Below are positions 63,772-64,000 of a stretch of DNA of 64,000 nt, in pieces. The notes beneath the pieces are model-generated. The model was not told the DNA's origin. It made no database searches and saw only the letters and a program-made list of their open reading frames with translations. The position numbers were made by a program, and so were the translations under genes. Each line of letters begins with the position of its first letter. Position 1 is the first letter of the stretch. The stretch is from Rhodoluna sp. (lineage in GTDB: Bacteria; Actinomycetota; Actinomycetes; Actinomycetales; Microbacteriaceae): assembly GCA_024641985.1 (NCBI GenBank), contig JAHEBZ010000001.1:78056-142055 (forward strand), given 5' to 3'.

Positions 63772-64000
63772 ATGCCAAAACGCGACGAACCAACCAAATC
63801 TTTTGCCGTAAACCAGGTGAACAAATTGCTAGTTCGCGTATTTTCGGTTAGTTCACCAATCGTGGGTCTGCAAATGTTTGTGAATGCCTTTTCTCAGGCA
63901 CATTTGTTAAATCCCATTTGGTTCGCCATTGCAATCACGGCAATGACCACAATATTTGCCGGCATGTTCATCAGCGTGTGGTTTTTCAACGAATCAAAAT
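63772..64000 (+). CDS. N-terminal part of a membrane protein, probable sensor kinase partner (3' end outside window)
   Basis: 76 codons are visible from the ATG at 63772, 3 nt after the response regulator stop. A charged N terminus (MPKRDEPTKSFAVNQVNK) is followed by two hydrophobic helices (about residues 28-46 and 49-72). Position directly behind a NarL-type regulator suggests a histidine kinase, but no kinase motif lies inside the window. Confidence 0.55.
   Translation, partial: MPKRDEPTKSFAVNQVNKLLVRVFSVSSPIVGLQMFVNAFSQAHLLNPIWFAIAITAMTTIFAGMFISVWFFNESK

Overview
The window looks like the chromosome of a small-genome actinobacterium, most likely a freshwater Microbacteriaceae (Rhodoluna/Aquiluna-type). 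This is an inference. It rests on base composition a little above 50% GC, very tight gene packing, many start codons with no leader, and the actinobacterial neighbourhood sdhCDAB / cdd-deoA-add / phosphohexomutase-PNP / lpdA / biotin carboxylase-BCCP / maf, whose genes also lie close together in Mycobacterium tuberculosis. No rRNA, tRNA, CRISPR array, insertion sequence or prophage was seen.

Layout. 1-3.8 kb: the end of a membrane-anchored protein, then one-carbon genes (purU, a 41-residue membrane protein, glyA, folD). 3.8-9.4 kb: a six-gene minus-strand run joining a tandem DUF4242 protein, an acyl-CoA-dehydrogenase-fold flavoprotein, an NrtA/SsuA-type ABC importer and a kynureninase. I know of no described system with this make-up, and it is the best candidate for a new one. 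9.5-14.9 kb: an ABC exporter, an orphan adenine-type DNA methyltransferase and a DrrA-like ABC-2 exporter with two permeases. 15-19.3 kb: a 1450-residue secreted subtilase with eleven fibronectin-III-like domains. 19.3-23.3 kb: a small membrane protein and the riboflavin operon ribD-ribE-ribBA-ribH under an FMN riboswitch. 23.5-28.8 kb: split transketolase, FGGY kinase, sugar isomerase and SorC regulator, which fits the transketolase route of D-apiose catabolism. 28.8-32.2 kb: trpS, exonuclease III, PTS enzyme I. 32.3-41.3 kb: a lower-GC glycoside locus with GH3 beta-glucosidase, GH78 alpha-L-rhamnosidase, LacI regulator and sugar ABC importer, carrying a perfect 16-bp inverted-repeat operator pair. 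41.4-46.1 kb: succinate dehydrogenase and mannose-1-phosphate guanylyltransferase. 46.2-57.3 kb: nucleoside uptake (BMP lipoprotein, ATPase, two permeases) and salvage (cdd, deoA, add), then a PTS IIA/IIB pair with no IIC, a phosphohexomutase and a purine nucleoside phosphorylase. 57.4-64 kb: lpdA-type flavoprotein, biotin carboxylase/BCCP, a small membrane protein, maf, an RNA (uracil-5) methyltransferase, a LuxR response regulator and the start of its likely membrane partner.

How it fits together. The two sugar loci suggest use of plant glycosides: apiose in one, rhamnosides and glucosides in the other. Both glycosidases lack signal peptides, so intact glycosides would be imported and cut inside the cell. 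The nucleoside block imports nucleosides, deaminates and phosphorolyses them, and can feed pentose phosphates onward. Expression signals recur: at least twelve genes carry a -10-like hexamer ending exactly 6 nt before the start codon (leaderless transcripts), convergent genes often share their stop codons, and stem-loops separate both abundant binding-protein genes from their transporter genes.
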